Shown here in pieces: positions 25,017 to 33,900 of a DNA stretch of 64,000 bases. The notes under the pieces were generated by a model, which was not told the origin of the DNA, did no database searches, and saw only the letters and a list, made by a program, of their open reading frames with translations. Made by a program: the position numbers and the translations under genes. Within the stretch, counting starts at the first letter, position 1; each line of letters opens with the position of its first letter. The stretch is from contig NZ_JAJLQZ010000001.1 in NCBI RefSeq assembly GCF_020991375.1, forward strand, positions 310,001 to 374,000. Reading direction: 5' to 3'. Source of the DNA: Glycomyces amatae. GTDB lineage: Bacteria > Actinomycetota > Actinomycetes > Mycobacteriales > Micromonosporaceae.

Positions 25017-27433
25017 GGGCGGGTCCTCTCCATCGGCGTCGTCTCGCCGCTGCGCTGCGGTCCCGGCCCCGGGCCGTCGGGCCGCGAGAACGGGACGACG
25101 AGCCGCCCGCTCCCGGTGTCGGCGTGCCGGTCGACCAGGAGCGCCCGCCCGGACCGGGGGTTCCAGTGCTGGAACTGGGTGCCGAAGTGCGACATGATCT
25201 CCCCGCCGGGCAGGTTGAGGACGAGCGCGCACGCGACGTCCTCGCGTCCGGCGCTGCCGCCGATGTCGTCGGTGAAGCGCCGGAAGTTCCGCCACCAGGC
25301 GAGCAGGTGCACGCCCCGGGCCGGGCCGGTGCGCAGCAGGGCGCGCAGGGCCTGCTGCGCCTTCGTGTCGAACGCGGCCGCGTCGAGCCCCCATGCGGCC
25401 ACGATCGTGTCGTCGGGGACCTCGGCGAGCGCCGCGACGAACGATTCGGGCGCGATCCGCTCGGCCGCACCGAGGGCGGCGGTGCCGGTGAAGTCGACGG
25501 CCCGGACCCGCGCGCCGTTCCCGGCGAGGGACGCCACGGCCGCTTCGAGGGCCTCGCCGCCCACGGGGTCGGAGCCGAGCACCGCGAGGTGCCTGCCGGG
25601 CCTGCGGTCGAGGTCGACGCCGGCGGCGTCGAGCCGCAGCGAGACCTCCCGGCCCACCAGGGCCCGGCCCGGGCGCCGCTCGCCCGGCAGGGTCTCGTCC
25701 AGGTGCACCGGCCGGTACCCGTAGAAGACGCGCGGCGCGCCGACCCCGGCGTGGGCCGCGCCGAGCTGCTCGCGCAGCCGCAGCATGACCCCGGGGTCGG
25801 TGTCGGGGAAGCGCGCGATCCGGTCGGCCCCGGCGGTGCCGCCCTCGGGGTTGACCACGACCTGGCCGAGGGAGATCCGGGTCGCCGCGTCATTGTTGTG
25901 GTCGAGCACGGTCCGGGCGCCGGGGAGGGCGACGCGCATCGGGAACTGCCCGAAGATCGAGTCCTTCTTGGCCCACAGCGCCTCGATGCCGGAGATCGTC
26001 TGCGACGCGAGCACCAGGTGCACCCCGTACGAGCGGCCCTTGCGGGCCAGGTTCTCCAGGAGCGCGACGGCCTCGGAGGCGACCCGGTCGTTCCCGGCCA
26101 GGAGCACCTGGAACTCGTCGGCCACGCACACGATCCGCGGGTACGCCTCGTGCTCGCGCAGCCCCGAGAAGGAGGCCACGCCGTGGCGCTTCATCACCGT
26201 GGAGCGGCGCGTCATCTCCTCGTTCAAGCTGGTGAGGACCGCGAGGCCGTACTCGCGGTCGGACTCGACGCCGACGGCCCGCGCGTGGGGGATGAACGTG
26301 CGGTCCCGTTCGGTGGGGATGAACTCGGTGAACGACACGCCCTCTTTGAAGTCGAGCAGGAACAGCGCCAGGTCCGAAGGAGCGTAACGGGATGCGAGGC
26401 CGTAGAGGACGTCGAGGAGGAACACGGTCTTGCCGCCGCCGGTGCGCCCGCCGACGAGCCAGTGCGGGGTCGCGTCGTCGAACCGCAGCCGCACCTCCCC
26501 GGCCGCGTCGCGTCCGATGAGGACCTCGAGGCCCCTGGCGGGGTCGCCGGACTCGGGCCGGTCGGGGATGAGGTCGTCGAAGGTGAGCGTCGCGGCGGCC
26601 TTGGCGCGCTCCGCGAGCCGCAGCGCCTCACCGGCCATGTAGGACGCTTCGGGGGCCTGGGGCCAGGCGACGGGGGCCGCGAGGCGCTCGCCGCGACCGA
26701 GCGGGGCCGCGGGCGGGTGCGCGAGCTCCACGCGGTCGCCGACCGCGTGCATCACGGCGGCCTGCGGCAGCTGCGGGAGGCCGCAGCCGAGCACCGTGAC
26801 CCCGTGGGCCAGGCCCGACCGCGCCAGCGCGTCGATGCGCTCGACCAGGGGCCGCGGCGCCTCGCCGAGGGAGGCGACGACCAGGAGCATTCGGTCGCGG
26901 CGCCTGCCCGCGATGTGCTCGGACACTTGGGCCTCGGCCATGGCGACGGCGTCGGCGGCGGCGCGGGCGTCGGTGGCGACCGCCTCGATCACGCCCGCGT
27001 CCGCGAGCGGCCGCAGCGGCGCGAAGCTCGCGCCGAGCGTCGCGGTGTCGATGCCGACCACCCGCAGCCCGCCGGGTTCGCGGGTCGCCACGGCGTGGAG
27101 GACCGCGGTCCGCACCAGGGCCGCGACGCCGTCGACGCGTGCGTCCACGCTCGTGGCGAGGTGCCCGCGCTCGCCGAACGGCACCATGAGCGGGACGGTG
27201 CGTCCTTCATGGAGGATCACGTGCCCTGCTTGCAGGAGTTCGGGGTCGGTGCGCAGCTGCTGGGCGGAGGCGGCGGCCGCGTCGGCGATCTGCCGCTCGG
27301 CCGCGAGGAGCCCGGGGTCGACGGGGGTCTGGAACGCGGCGTCGCCGAGGCGGTGCGCCGCCGCGGCGAGCCGGGCGGCGGCGGCGTCGCAGCCGGCGGC
27401 CGCGTTCGCCAGCGCAGTCTGGAAACCGGGCAC
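25013..27433 (-). CDS. FtsK/SpoIIIE-type ATPase with degenerate second ATPase domain
   Basis: 806 residues from GTG 27433 (GGGGAGGA just upstream). A longer frame to 27913 lacks coding character. Residues 1-90 are helical with coiled-coil periodicity. The first RecA-like motor has P-loop GGRTGGGKT near residue 332, Walker B IVCVADEF near residue 435 and an LASQTISG sensor, as in FtsK/SpoIIIE and EccC proteins. A second domain begins near residue 610 with GSDPVGGEALEAAVASL, where the P-loop Lys is missing, so it likely does not hydrolyse ATP. No DNA-steering gamma domain or transmembrane anchor is present. The coupled membrane protein may supply the anchor. EccC is an alternative, but no other ESX core genes are nearby. 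Confidence 0.78.
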   Translation of the reverse strand: MPGFQTALANAAAGCDAAAARLAAAAHRLGDAAFQTPVDPGLLAAERQIADAAAASAQQLRTDPELLQAGHVILHEGRTVPLMVPFGERGHLATSVDARVDGVAALVRTAVLHAVATREPGGLRVVGIDTATLGASFAPLRPLADAGVIEAVATDARAAADAVAMAEAQVSEHIAGRRRDRMLLVVASLGEAPRPLVERIDALARSGLAHGVTVLGCGLPQLPQAAVMHAVGDRVELAHPPAAPLGRGERLAAPVAWPQAPEASYMAGEALRLAERAKAAATLTFDDLIPDRPESGDPARGLEVLIGRDAAGEVRLRFDDATPHWLVGGRTGGGKTVFLLDVLYGLASRYAPSDLALFLLDFKEGVSFTEFIPTERDRTFIPHARAVGVESDREYGLAVLTSLNEEMTRRSTVMKRHGVASFSGLREHEAYPRIVCVADEFQVLLAGNDRVASEAVALLENLARKGRSYGVHLVLASQTISGIEALWAKKDSIFGQFPMRVALPGARTVLDHNNDAATRISLGQVVVNPEGGTAGADRIARFPDTDPGVMLRLREQLGAAHAGVGAPRVFYGYRPVHLDETLPGERRPGRALVGREVSLRLDAAGVDLDRRPGRHLAVLGSDPVGGEALEAAVASLAGNGARVRAVDFTGTAALGAAERIAPESFVAALAEVPDDTIVAAWGLDAAAFDTKAQQALRALLRTGPARGVHLLAWWRNFRRFTDDIGGSAGREDVACALVLNLPGGEIMSHFGTQFQHWNPRSGRALLVDRHADTGSGRLVVPFSRPDGPGPGPQRSGETTPMERTRP

Positions 27434-27876
27434 CGGTCCTCCCCTTCTCGACGGGTCCGCGGGCCGCGCCCGCCCCGCGCGACGGCGGTCCCGGGCGGCG
27501 GCTGTCCGACCGGTCACACCATATCGCGACGCGGCGCCCCGCGCCTGGGCCGCATGTGGAGGAATCGGTGGGGCAGCGGGCCCATCGGCCGAACGGCACC
27601 GGAACCGGGGAGTGCGGCCGCGCGGCCCGGGCGCCGCGGCCCGCCGCCGCGCCCGGCGAAGCCGCCGGGATAGTCCGCTTTGCACCACCTTCCCCGCATG
27701 GGCCGCGTGCATTACGCTAGAAGGAGGCCCGATTCGCTGACCCTTGTGCCCCCACAACCGCAGAACCGCCCGTGCGACGCTCGCGCGCGGACGGCCGACA
27801 GCACCGAGCGCCGCCCGCGACCGCCCGACCCGGCGTCCGCGGGGCCGCCGGATTCGCCGAGAAGGACCCGTGCCCC
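27434..27876. other. Divergent promoter region between FtsK-like and YqiJ-like genes
   Basis: About 440 bp of GC-rich sequence without a supported gene. It must hold the promoters of both divergent units. A TATGGT on the minus strand near 27522 could be a -10 element for the FtsK-like gene, and a purine-rich AGAAGGAGG lies near 27719 but is not followed by a credible start. Shared control of the two units is possible, but no operator was identified. Confidence 0.4.
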
Positions 27877-28545
27877 ATGAGTGAGTTCCTGGATATCGCC
27901 CTATCCTTTCCACCGGTCGTCTTCACCTTCGGTCTGCTGCTCGTGGTCCTGTACTGGGTCACCGTGATCATCGGGGCGCTCGACGTCGACATCGTCGGCT
28001 TCGGCACCGACGCGGACGCCGAGGTCGAGGCGGGCGGCGGCTTCTGGTCGGCCTTCGGATTCGGCGCCGTCCCCTTCACCGTCGTGGTGTCCCTGTGGAT
28101 CACCCTGGGCTGGATCGTGACCGTGCTGGGCACGACCTGGATCCGCAGCGCCGACGGCATGTCCATCCCGCCGGCCGTCGCCGGCATCGCCGTGCTCGTC
28201 GCCGGGATCGGCGTCGGGATGCTCGGCGCGAACCTCCTCACCCGGCCCCTCGCGAAGCTCTTCGAGGAGGCCCCCGCGACCGCCCACGCCGACCTGGTCG
28301 GCAAGGTGTGCGTCGTGCGCTCGGGCACCGTCACGCTCGACTCGGGCCAGGCCGAGATCGCCGACGAGGAGGGCCACGTCCTCCTCATCAACGTGCGCCG
28401 CTCGCCGCACGAGCCCGAGGGCGTCGAGGACGCCCTGTTCGCCCGCCACTCCAAGGTCGTCGTCTTCGACTACGACGAGGTCGACCAGGTGTTCCTGGTC
28501 GTGCCCGTGGCCCTGCCGCCGGACATCGCCGTCCTCGAGGCGTGA
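27877..28545 (+). CDS. YqiJ-like OB-fold (NfeD-related) membrane protein
   Basis: 222 residues from ATG 27877. The chain opens FLDIALSFPPVVFTFGLLLV with a second transmembrane helix after a loop (ALDVDIVGFGTDADAEVEAG), then two more helices. A soluble C-terminal domain follows (DLVGKVCVVRSGTVTLDSGQ), characteristic of the OB fold in YqiJ/NfeD proteins. In E. coli YqiJ pairs with the flotillin YqiK, and a flotillin-like gene lies directly downstream here. It is probably a membrane partner that assembles with the flotillin in membrane microdomains. Confidence 0.82.
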   Translation: MSEFLDIALSFPPVVFTFGLLLVVLYWVTVIIGALDVDIVGFGTDADAEVEAGGGFWSAFGFGAVPFTVVVSLWITLGWIVTVLGTTWIRSADGMSIPPAVAGIAVLVAGIGVGMLGANLLTRPLAKLFEEAPATAHADLVGKVCVVRSGTVTLDSGQAEIADEEGHVLLINVRRSPHEPEGVEDALFARHSKVVVFDYDEVDQVFLVVPVALPPDIAVLEA

Positions 28546-28712
28546 GACCCACCCGCCACTGCAACCCCACCGGCCCCAGGCGCGTGTCATCCCTGATTCG
28601 TGCCGCGCCGCAGCTCGCGTACCCCGCGGGCGGCGAGGCCCGGTTATGGTGGGCTCACGCCCGAAACTCCCGCCCCAACCGTTCCCCCCGAAGCCCCGTT
28701 AGGAACCACCAT

Positions 28713-30776
28713 ATGGATGCCTCCAACACGGCGACGCTGATCACGCTGCTGGTCTGCGCGCTGATCTTCCTGGGCCTGCTGCTCATGATCATCCGGCTGT
28801 ACCGCAAGGTCGCCCCCGGGCAGGCCCTGGTCGTCACCAAGCTGCGCACGCGCAGAGTGTCCTTCACCTCGGCGCTGGTCCTCCCGATCATCCACCGCGC
28901 CGAGTACATGGACATCTCGGTCAAGACCATCGAGATCAACCGCGCGGGCAAGGACGGCCTGATCTGCCAGGACAACATCCGCGCCGACATCTCGATCACG
29001 TTCTTCGTCCGGGTCAACGCCACCGCCGACGACGTCCTCAACGTCTCCGGCGCGATCGGCACCAAGCGCGCCTCCGACCAGGACACGCTCCAGGAGCTGT
29101 TCAACGCCAAGTTCGCCGAGGCGCTCAAGACCGTCGGCAAGCAGCTCGACTTCACCGACCTGTACACCAACCGCGACGAGTTCCGCGACCGCATCCTCAA
29201 CGTCATCGGCACCGACCTCAACGGCTACTCGCTCGAGGACGCCGCGATCGACTACCTCGAGCAGACCCCGATGGAGCAGCTCGACCCCAAGAACATCCTC
29301 GACGCGCAGGGCATCCGCAAGATCACCGAGCTCACCGCGCGGGAGGCCGTGACCACCAACGAGCACCGCCGCAACGAGGAGAAGGAGATCAAGCGCCAGG
29401 ACGTCGAGGCCAAGGAGGCCGTGCTCGAGCTCGAGCGCCGCCAGACCGAGGCCGAGATCCGCCAGCAGCGCGAGATCGAGACCCTCCGCGCCCGCGAGGG
29501 CGCCGAGGTCCAGAAGGTCCAGGCCGAGGAGCGCCTCAAGTCCGAGACGGCCCGCATCAGGACCGAGGAGGCCACCGGCATCCAGCACGAGAACCGCCTG
29601 CGCGAGATCGCCGTCGCCGAGAAGAACCGCGAGCGCGTCATCGCCGTCGAGACCGAGCGCATCGAGAAGGACCGCATCCTCGAGGTCGTCGCCCGCGAAC
29701 GCGAGGAAGAACTCGCCCGCATCGCCGCGAACAAGGAGCTCGAGGGCCAGAAGCGCGAGATCGCCGACGTCGTCCGCGAGCGCATCGCCGTCGAGAAGAC
29801 CGTCGCCGAGCAGGAAGAGGGCATCAAGCGCCTGCGCGCCACCGAGGAGGCCGAGCGCGAACGCCAGCGCGTCATCATCCTCGCCGAGGCCGAGGCACAG
29901 GAGAGCCTGGTCAAGGACATCAAGGCCGCCGAGGCCGCCGAGGCCGCGTCCAAGCACCTCGCCCGCCAGCGCCTCACCGAGGCCGAGGCCGCCCAGCAGG
30001 CCGCCGAGCTCGAGGCCCGCGCGAAGATCCGCCAGGCCGAGGGCGACCAGGCGCTCGCCGCCGCCCCGGGCCTCGCCGAGGTCCAGGTCCGCGAGGCCGA
30101 GGCCGACGCGATCGAGAAGGGCGGGCTCGCCGAGGCGAAGGCCGCCGAGGCGAAGGGCCTGGCCGAGGCCGAGGCGTACGCCGCGATCGGCAAGGCCGAG
30201 GCGACCGCGACCGCCGCGAAGGGCACCGCCGAGGCGGACGCCCTGCGCGAGAAGCTCGTCGCCGAGTCCGCCGGCCTCACCGAGAAGGCCGCCGCCATGG
30301 ACGCGCTCTCCAGCGCCTCCCGCGAGCACGAGGAGTACCGCCTCCGCCTGGAGATGGAGAAGGAGCTGCGCGGCGCCGAGATCGAGGCCCGGCGCTCCAT
30401 CGCCGAGCAGCAGGCGAACGTCATCGCCACGGGCCTGTCGAACGCCGACATCTCCCTGGTCGGCGGCGACGCCCAGTTCTTCGACCGGGTGGTCGGCGCG
30501 ATCGGCTACGGCAAGGCCGTCGACGGCTTCGTCGCCCACTCCGAGGTCGCCCAGTCCGTCGCCGCCTCCTGGGGCAACGGCTCGACCTCGTTCGCCGAGG
30601 ACCTCAAGGGCGTCCTGTCGGGGATCGGCACCGAGGACGTGAAGAACCTGACCGTCTCGGCCGCGATCGCCAAGCTCATGCAGGGCGGCGGCGACCACGA
30701 CGTCCTCTCGGGCCTCCTCGGCAAGGCCAAGGAGCTCGGCGTCGCCGAGAAGCCCGCGATGGAGATCGCCCGATAG
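28713..30776 (+). CDS. Flotillin/SPFH-family protein (YqiK-like)
   Basis: 687 residues from ATG 28713 with AGGAA upstream. A single N-terminal transmembrane helix (LITLLVCALIFLGLLLMII) is followed by an SPFH domain (VAPGQALVVTKL, ALVLPIIHRAEYMDISVKT, DNIRADISITFFVRV). A very long coiled coil then covers about residues 195-580, dense in AEA and EAK repeats. The C-terminal part is Gly-containing. Flotillins scaffold membrane domains. The layout matches YqiK rather than FloT. It lies between the YqiJ-like gene and the giant ATPase, though a strong hairpin separates it from the latter and may tune the ratio. Confidence 0.88.
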   Translation: MDASNTATLITLLVCALIFLGLLLMIIRLYRKVAPGQALVVTKLRTRRVSFTSALVLPIIHRAEYMDISVKTIEINRAGKDGLICQDNIRADISITFFVRVNATADDVLNVSGAIGTKRASDQDTLQELFNAKFAEALKTVGKQLDFTDLYTNRDEFRDRILNVIGTDLNGYSLEDAAIDYLEQTPMEQLDPKNILDAQGIRKITELTAREAVTTNEHRRNEEKEIKRQDVEAKEAVLELERRQTEAEIRQQREIETLRAREGAEVQKVQAEERLKSETARIRTEEATGIQHENRLREIAVAEKNRERVIAVETERIEKDRILEVVAREREEELARIAANKELEGQKREIADVVRERIAVEKTVAEQEEGIKRLRATEEAERERQRVIILAEAEAQESLVKDIKAAEAAEAASKHLARQRLTEAEAAQQAAELEARAKIRQAEGDQALAAAPGLAEVQVREAEADAIEKGGLAEAKAAEAKGLAEAEAYAAIGKAEATATAAKGTAEADALREKLVAESAGLTEKAAAMDALSSASREHEEYRLRLEMEKELRGAEIEARRSIAEQQANVIATGLSNADISLVGGDAQFFDRVVGAIGYGKAVDGFVAHSEVAQSVAASWGNGSTSFAEDLKGVLSGIGTEDVKNLTVSAAIAKLMQGGGDHDVLSGLLGKAKELGVAEKPAMEIAR

Positions 30777-30791
30777 TCCCGCACCGGCCGC

Positions 30792-30828
30792 GGGCCGCCG
30801 ACCCCCCCCCCCCTGGGGTCGGCGGCCC
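30792..30828 (+). terminator. Hairpin with 12-C loop tract
   Basis: GGGCCGCCGACCCC (30792-30805) pairs exactly with GGGGTCGGCGGCCC (30815-30828). The loop is part of a run of twelve C residues (30802-30813). It lies between the flotillin and giant-ATPase genes and looks like an intrinsic terminator or attenuator without a U-tract. Confidence 0.6.
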
Positions 30829-30917
30829 GACCGCCGCCCCGCACCACCGCCCCGGCCGCGGCCCCGACCAGCGGCCGTCGATCCCCGAACCGCCCGCGAA
30901 CGCCCCCGAGGGAACCC

Positions 30918-33900
30918 ATGGCTGAAGAGAAGACCACCACCGACGAGGCCGCGCCGGCCTCCGCCCTCGACGCCGGCACCTACGAGGTCCTCTCGTCCCG
31001 CCTCGCCGACTACGCCGACGCGCTCGCCGACCGCGCCGAGTCCCTCAACGCCGCCCGCACCGGCGCCTTCGGCTCCTCCGAGCTGGCCCTCCTGGGCACC
31101 ACGCGCATCCGCACCGCCAACAACTGCGTGCCCCGCGACATGGCCCGCGTCGGCGACCGGCTCCTGTTCGGCTACAACGTCCACATGGGCCTCAAGGCCC
31201 GCACCGACGTCGCCGACGTCTTCGCCCTCCACGACTTCTCCCGCGAGGACCTCGCGTTCACCGAGGTCGCCGAGCCCGGGCACCTCCTCGACGACGCGAA
31301 GTTCACCGCCGACTTCACCGAGATGTACCGGTACTACCGCTCCACCGAGCTCCTCCAGGTCCGCGAGGTCGACACGCGGCTCCTCGCCGTCTTCAAGATC
31401 GGCGACCAGCTCACCGACCAGCGGGTCCTGCGCTGGCAGACCGCCCCCGACGGCACCGCCGCGTACATCGACGCGCGCGGCGAGGCCGACGCGGTCTGGC
31501 CCGACCCGTACGACTTCGAGTGGACCGAGACCACCCGCGACGACCACGTCACCGGCCGCCACCCGCACGTGTCCATCGAGGACGAGATCTTCGTGGAGTG
31601 CCTCGGCGGCGACCTCACGATCAAGATCGAGGACAACACCGAGACCGGCGAGGGCGTCTACTCCGAGCCCGTGACCGAGCGGCTCCAGTCGCTCGCCGAC
31701 GCCGAGATCGCCTACGCGCGCATCGGGCCGCTCATCCTCCTGCGGATCCTCCCGTACAAGGAGACCGTCACCCGCTACCTGGTCTACAACACGCGCACCG
31801 CCACGATCGTGCGCGCTGACGGGATCGGCGCCGCCTGCCGGCGCCTGCCCGAGGACCACGGCATCATCTTCCCCGGCGGCTTCTACCTCAACGAGGGGAA
31901 GCTCAAGACCTTCGACCAGGACACGACGGGCCTGCGCTTCAAGCGCGTCGTGCGCTCCCCCAACGGCGAGGACGTCCTCTACGTCTTCTACAACGAACCC
32001 GAGGGCCGCTCGCTCCTGCTGCCGTACAACGTCATCCGCAAAGAGGTCGCGGCGCCGATGAGCGTCCACGGCTACGCGGTCTTCGACGACGGCACCATGG
32101 CCGCCTTCCGCTTCACCGGCGATGAGGCCACCCGCGTCCACCCCGTCCAGGTCTGGTCGACCCCGTTCGTGTCCGAGGCGCACGCCGCCGCGGCCGAGAC
32201 CGGCGACACGCCCATCCACCGGATCGGCAACGCCGAGGCCGTCCGCGCCGTCTCCGACGCCCTGTCGGTGGCCCGCATGGTCCGCGAGATGCAGCCCGCG
32301 CAGGCGGTCTTCGAGGCGCTCATCGCCGCCGCGACCCGCTGCCTGGACGACTACCCGTGGCTCGGCGACGAGGGCCTGTTCGCGCTCGACGAGACGCTGC
32401 GCCAGGTCAGGGACACCGCCGAGGCGGTCCTGGACGAGTACGCCACCGTGGCCGAGCTGACTGCCGAGGCCCGCAAGTCCCTGGAGCAGGCCCAGGCCGA
32501 CACCGTCCGGCTGCTGCGCCGCGCCCGCGGCGAGGCCCCCAAGTCCGCCGAGGAGTGGGTCGGGCTGCTCACCGACCTGCGCGGCGCCGGCGGCCACCTC
32601 GTCACCCTGCGCGAGACCCGCTACATCGACCTGGAGGGCATCGACCGGCTCGCCGCCGACGTCACCGAGTCGCTCGACGCGACCGGCCGCCGCGCCGTCG
32701 CGTTCCTCGAGCGCGAGGACGCCTTCACCGCCTACTTCGAGCAGATCGCCGGCCTCGAGGGCAAGGCCGGGACCGTCGCCACGGTAGCGGAGTCGACCCC
32801 CATCCTCGAGGAGCTCGACGTCCGCCAGCGGGGCCTGGAGACCCTCACCGAGGTCGTCGCGTCCCTCGAGATCGGCGACGCCGTGGTCCGCACCCAGATC
32901 CTCGGGCGCGTCTCCGAGGTCCTCGCCGCCGTCAACCGCGCCCGCGCCACCCTCGCCGCGCGCCGCCGCGAACTCGCCGTCGGCGAAGGCAAGGCCGAGT
33001 TCGCGGCCGAGTTCGCGCTCCTCGGCCAGTCCGTGACCGCCGCGATCAGCGCCGCCGACACGCCCGCCGCGTGCGACGAGCAGCTCGGGCGGCTCCTGCT
33101 CACCGTCGAGAACCTCGAGACCCGCTTCGCCGACTTCGACCAGTTCCTGACCCGGCTGGCGGACAAGCGCACCGACGTCTACGAGGCGTTCTCCTCGCGC
33201 AAGCAGCACCTGCTCGACGAGGCCGCGCGCCGCGCCGAGCAGCTGGTGTCGTCCGCCGACCGCATCCTCCAGGCCGTCGCCCGCCGCACCGCCACGCTGT
33301 CCTCACTGGACGAGGTCAACACCTACTTCGCGACCGACCCGATGGTCGAGCGGCTGCGCAAAGTGGTCGCCGAGCTCCGCGGCCTGGACGACACCGTCCG
33401 CGCCGAGGAGATCGAGGGCCGCATCGCCGCCGCCCGCGCCGAGGCCGGGCGGGCCCTGACCGACCGGCTCGACCTCTTCGACGGCGACGCCGTCAAGTTC
33501 GGCGAGCACCGCATCCCCGTCAACACCCAGCCGCTCGACCTCACCCTCGTGCCCTCGGGCGAGGGGCTCGCGTTCTCGCTCACCGGCACCGACTACCGGC
33601 ACGTCGTCGACGACCCCGCCTTCGCGAGCACCGAACCGTACTGGGCGCAGTTCCTGCCCTCGGAGAACCCCGAGGTCTACCGGTCCGAGCACCTGGCCGC
33701 CTCGCTCCTGGCCGAGCACGGGCCCGCGAAGCTCCTCGCCGCCGACCTGCCCGGGTTCGTCTCGGCGGCCGCCGCCGAACGCTACGACGAGGGGTACGAG
33801 CGCGGCGTCCACGACGCCGACGCCGCCGCGATCCTCGCCGAGGTCCTGCGCCTGCACACCGCCGCAGGGAACCTGCGCTTCACGCCCGCGTGCCGCGCCG

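Noticed and set aside
25013-27433. FtsK-like ATPase as the EccC of a type VII system in this window
   Set aside because: No eccB, eccD, eccE or mycP gene is present. The N-terminus lacks the membrane helices of EccC, and its neighbours are flotillin and repair-type genes. The link to the WXG loci is left open.
30802-30813. Poly-C run as a definite phase-variation switch
   Set aside because: It is outside a coding frame and could reflect a sequencing or assembly length error. It is reported only as a possibility.
28644-33209. A 1521-codon open frame on the minus strand
   Set aside because: It is antisense to the flotillin and giant ATPase genes. Its Val/Leu/Gly-rich, repetitive text is the expected shadow of GC-rich coding DNA, and it has no ribosome site or domain.
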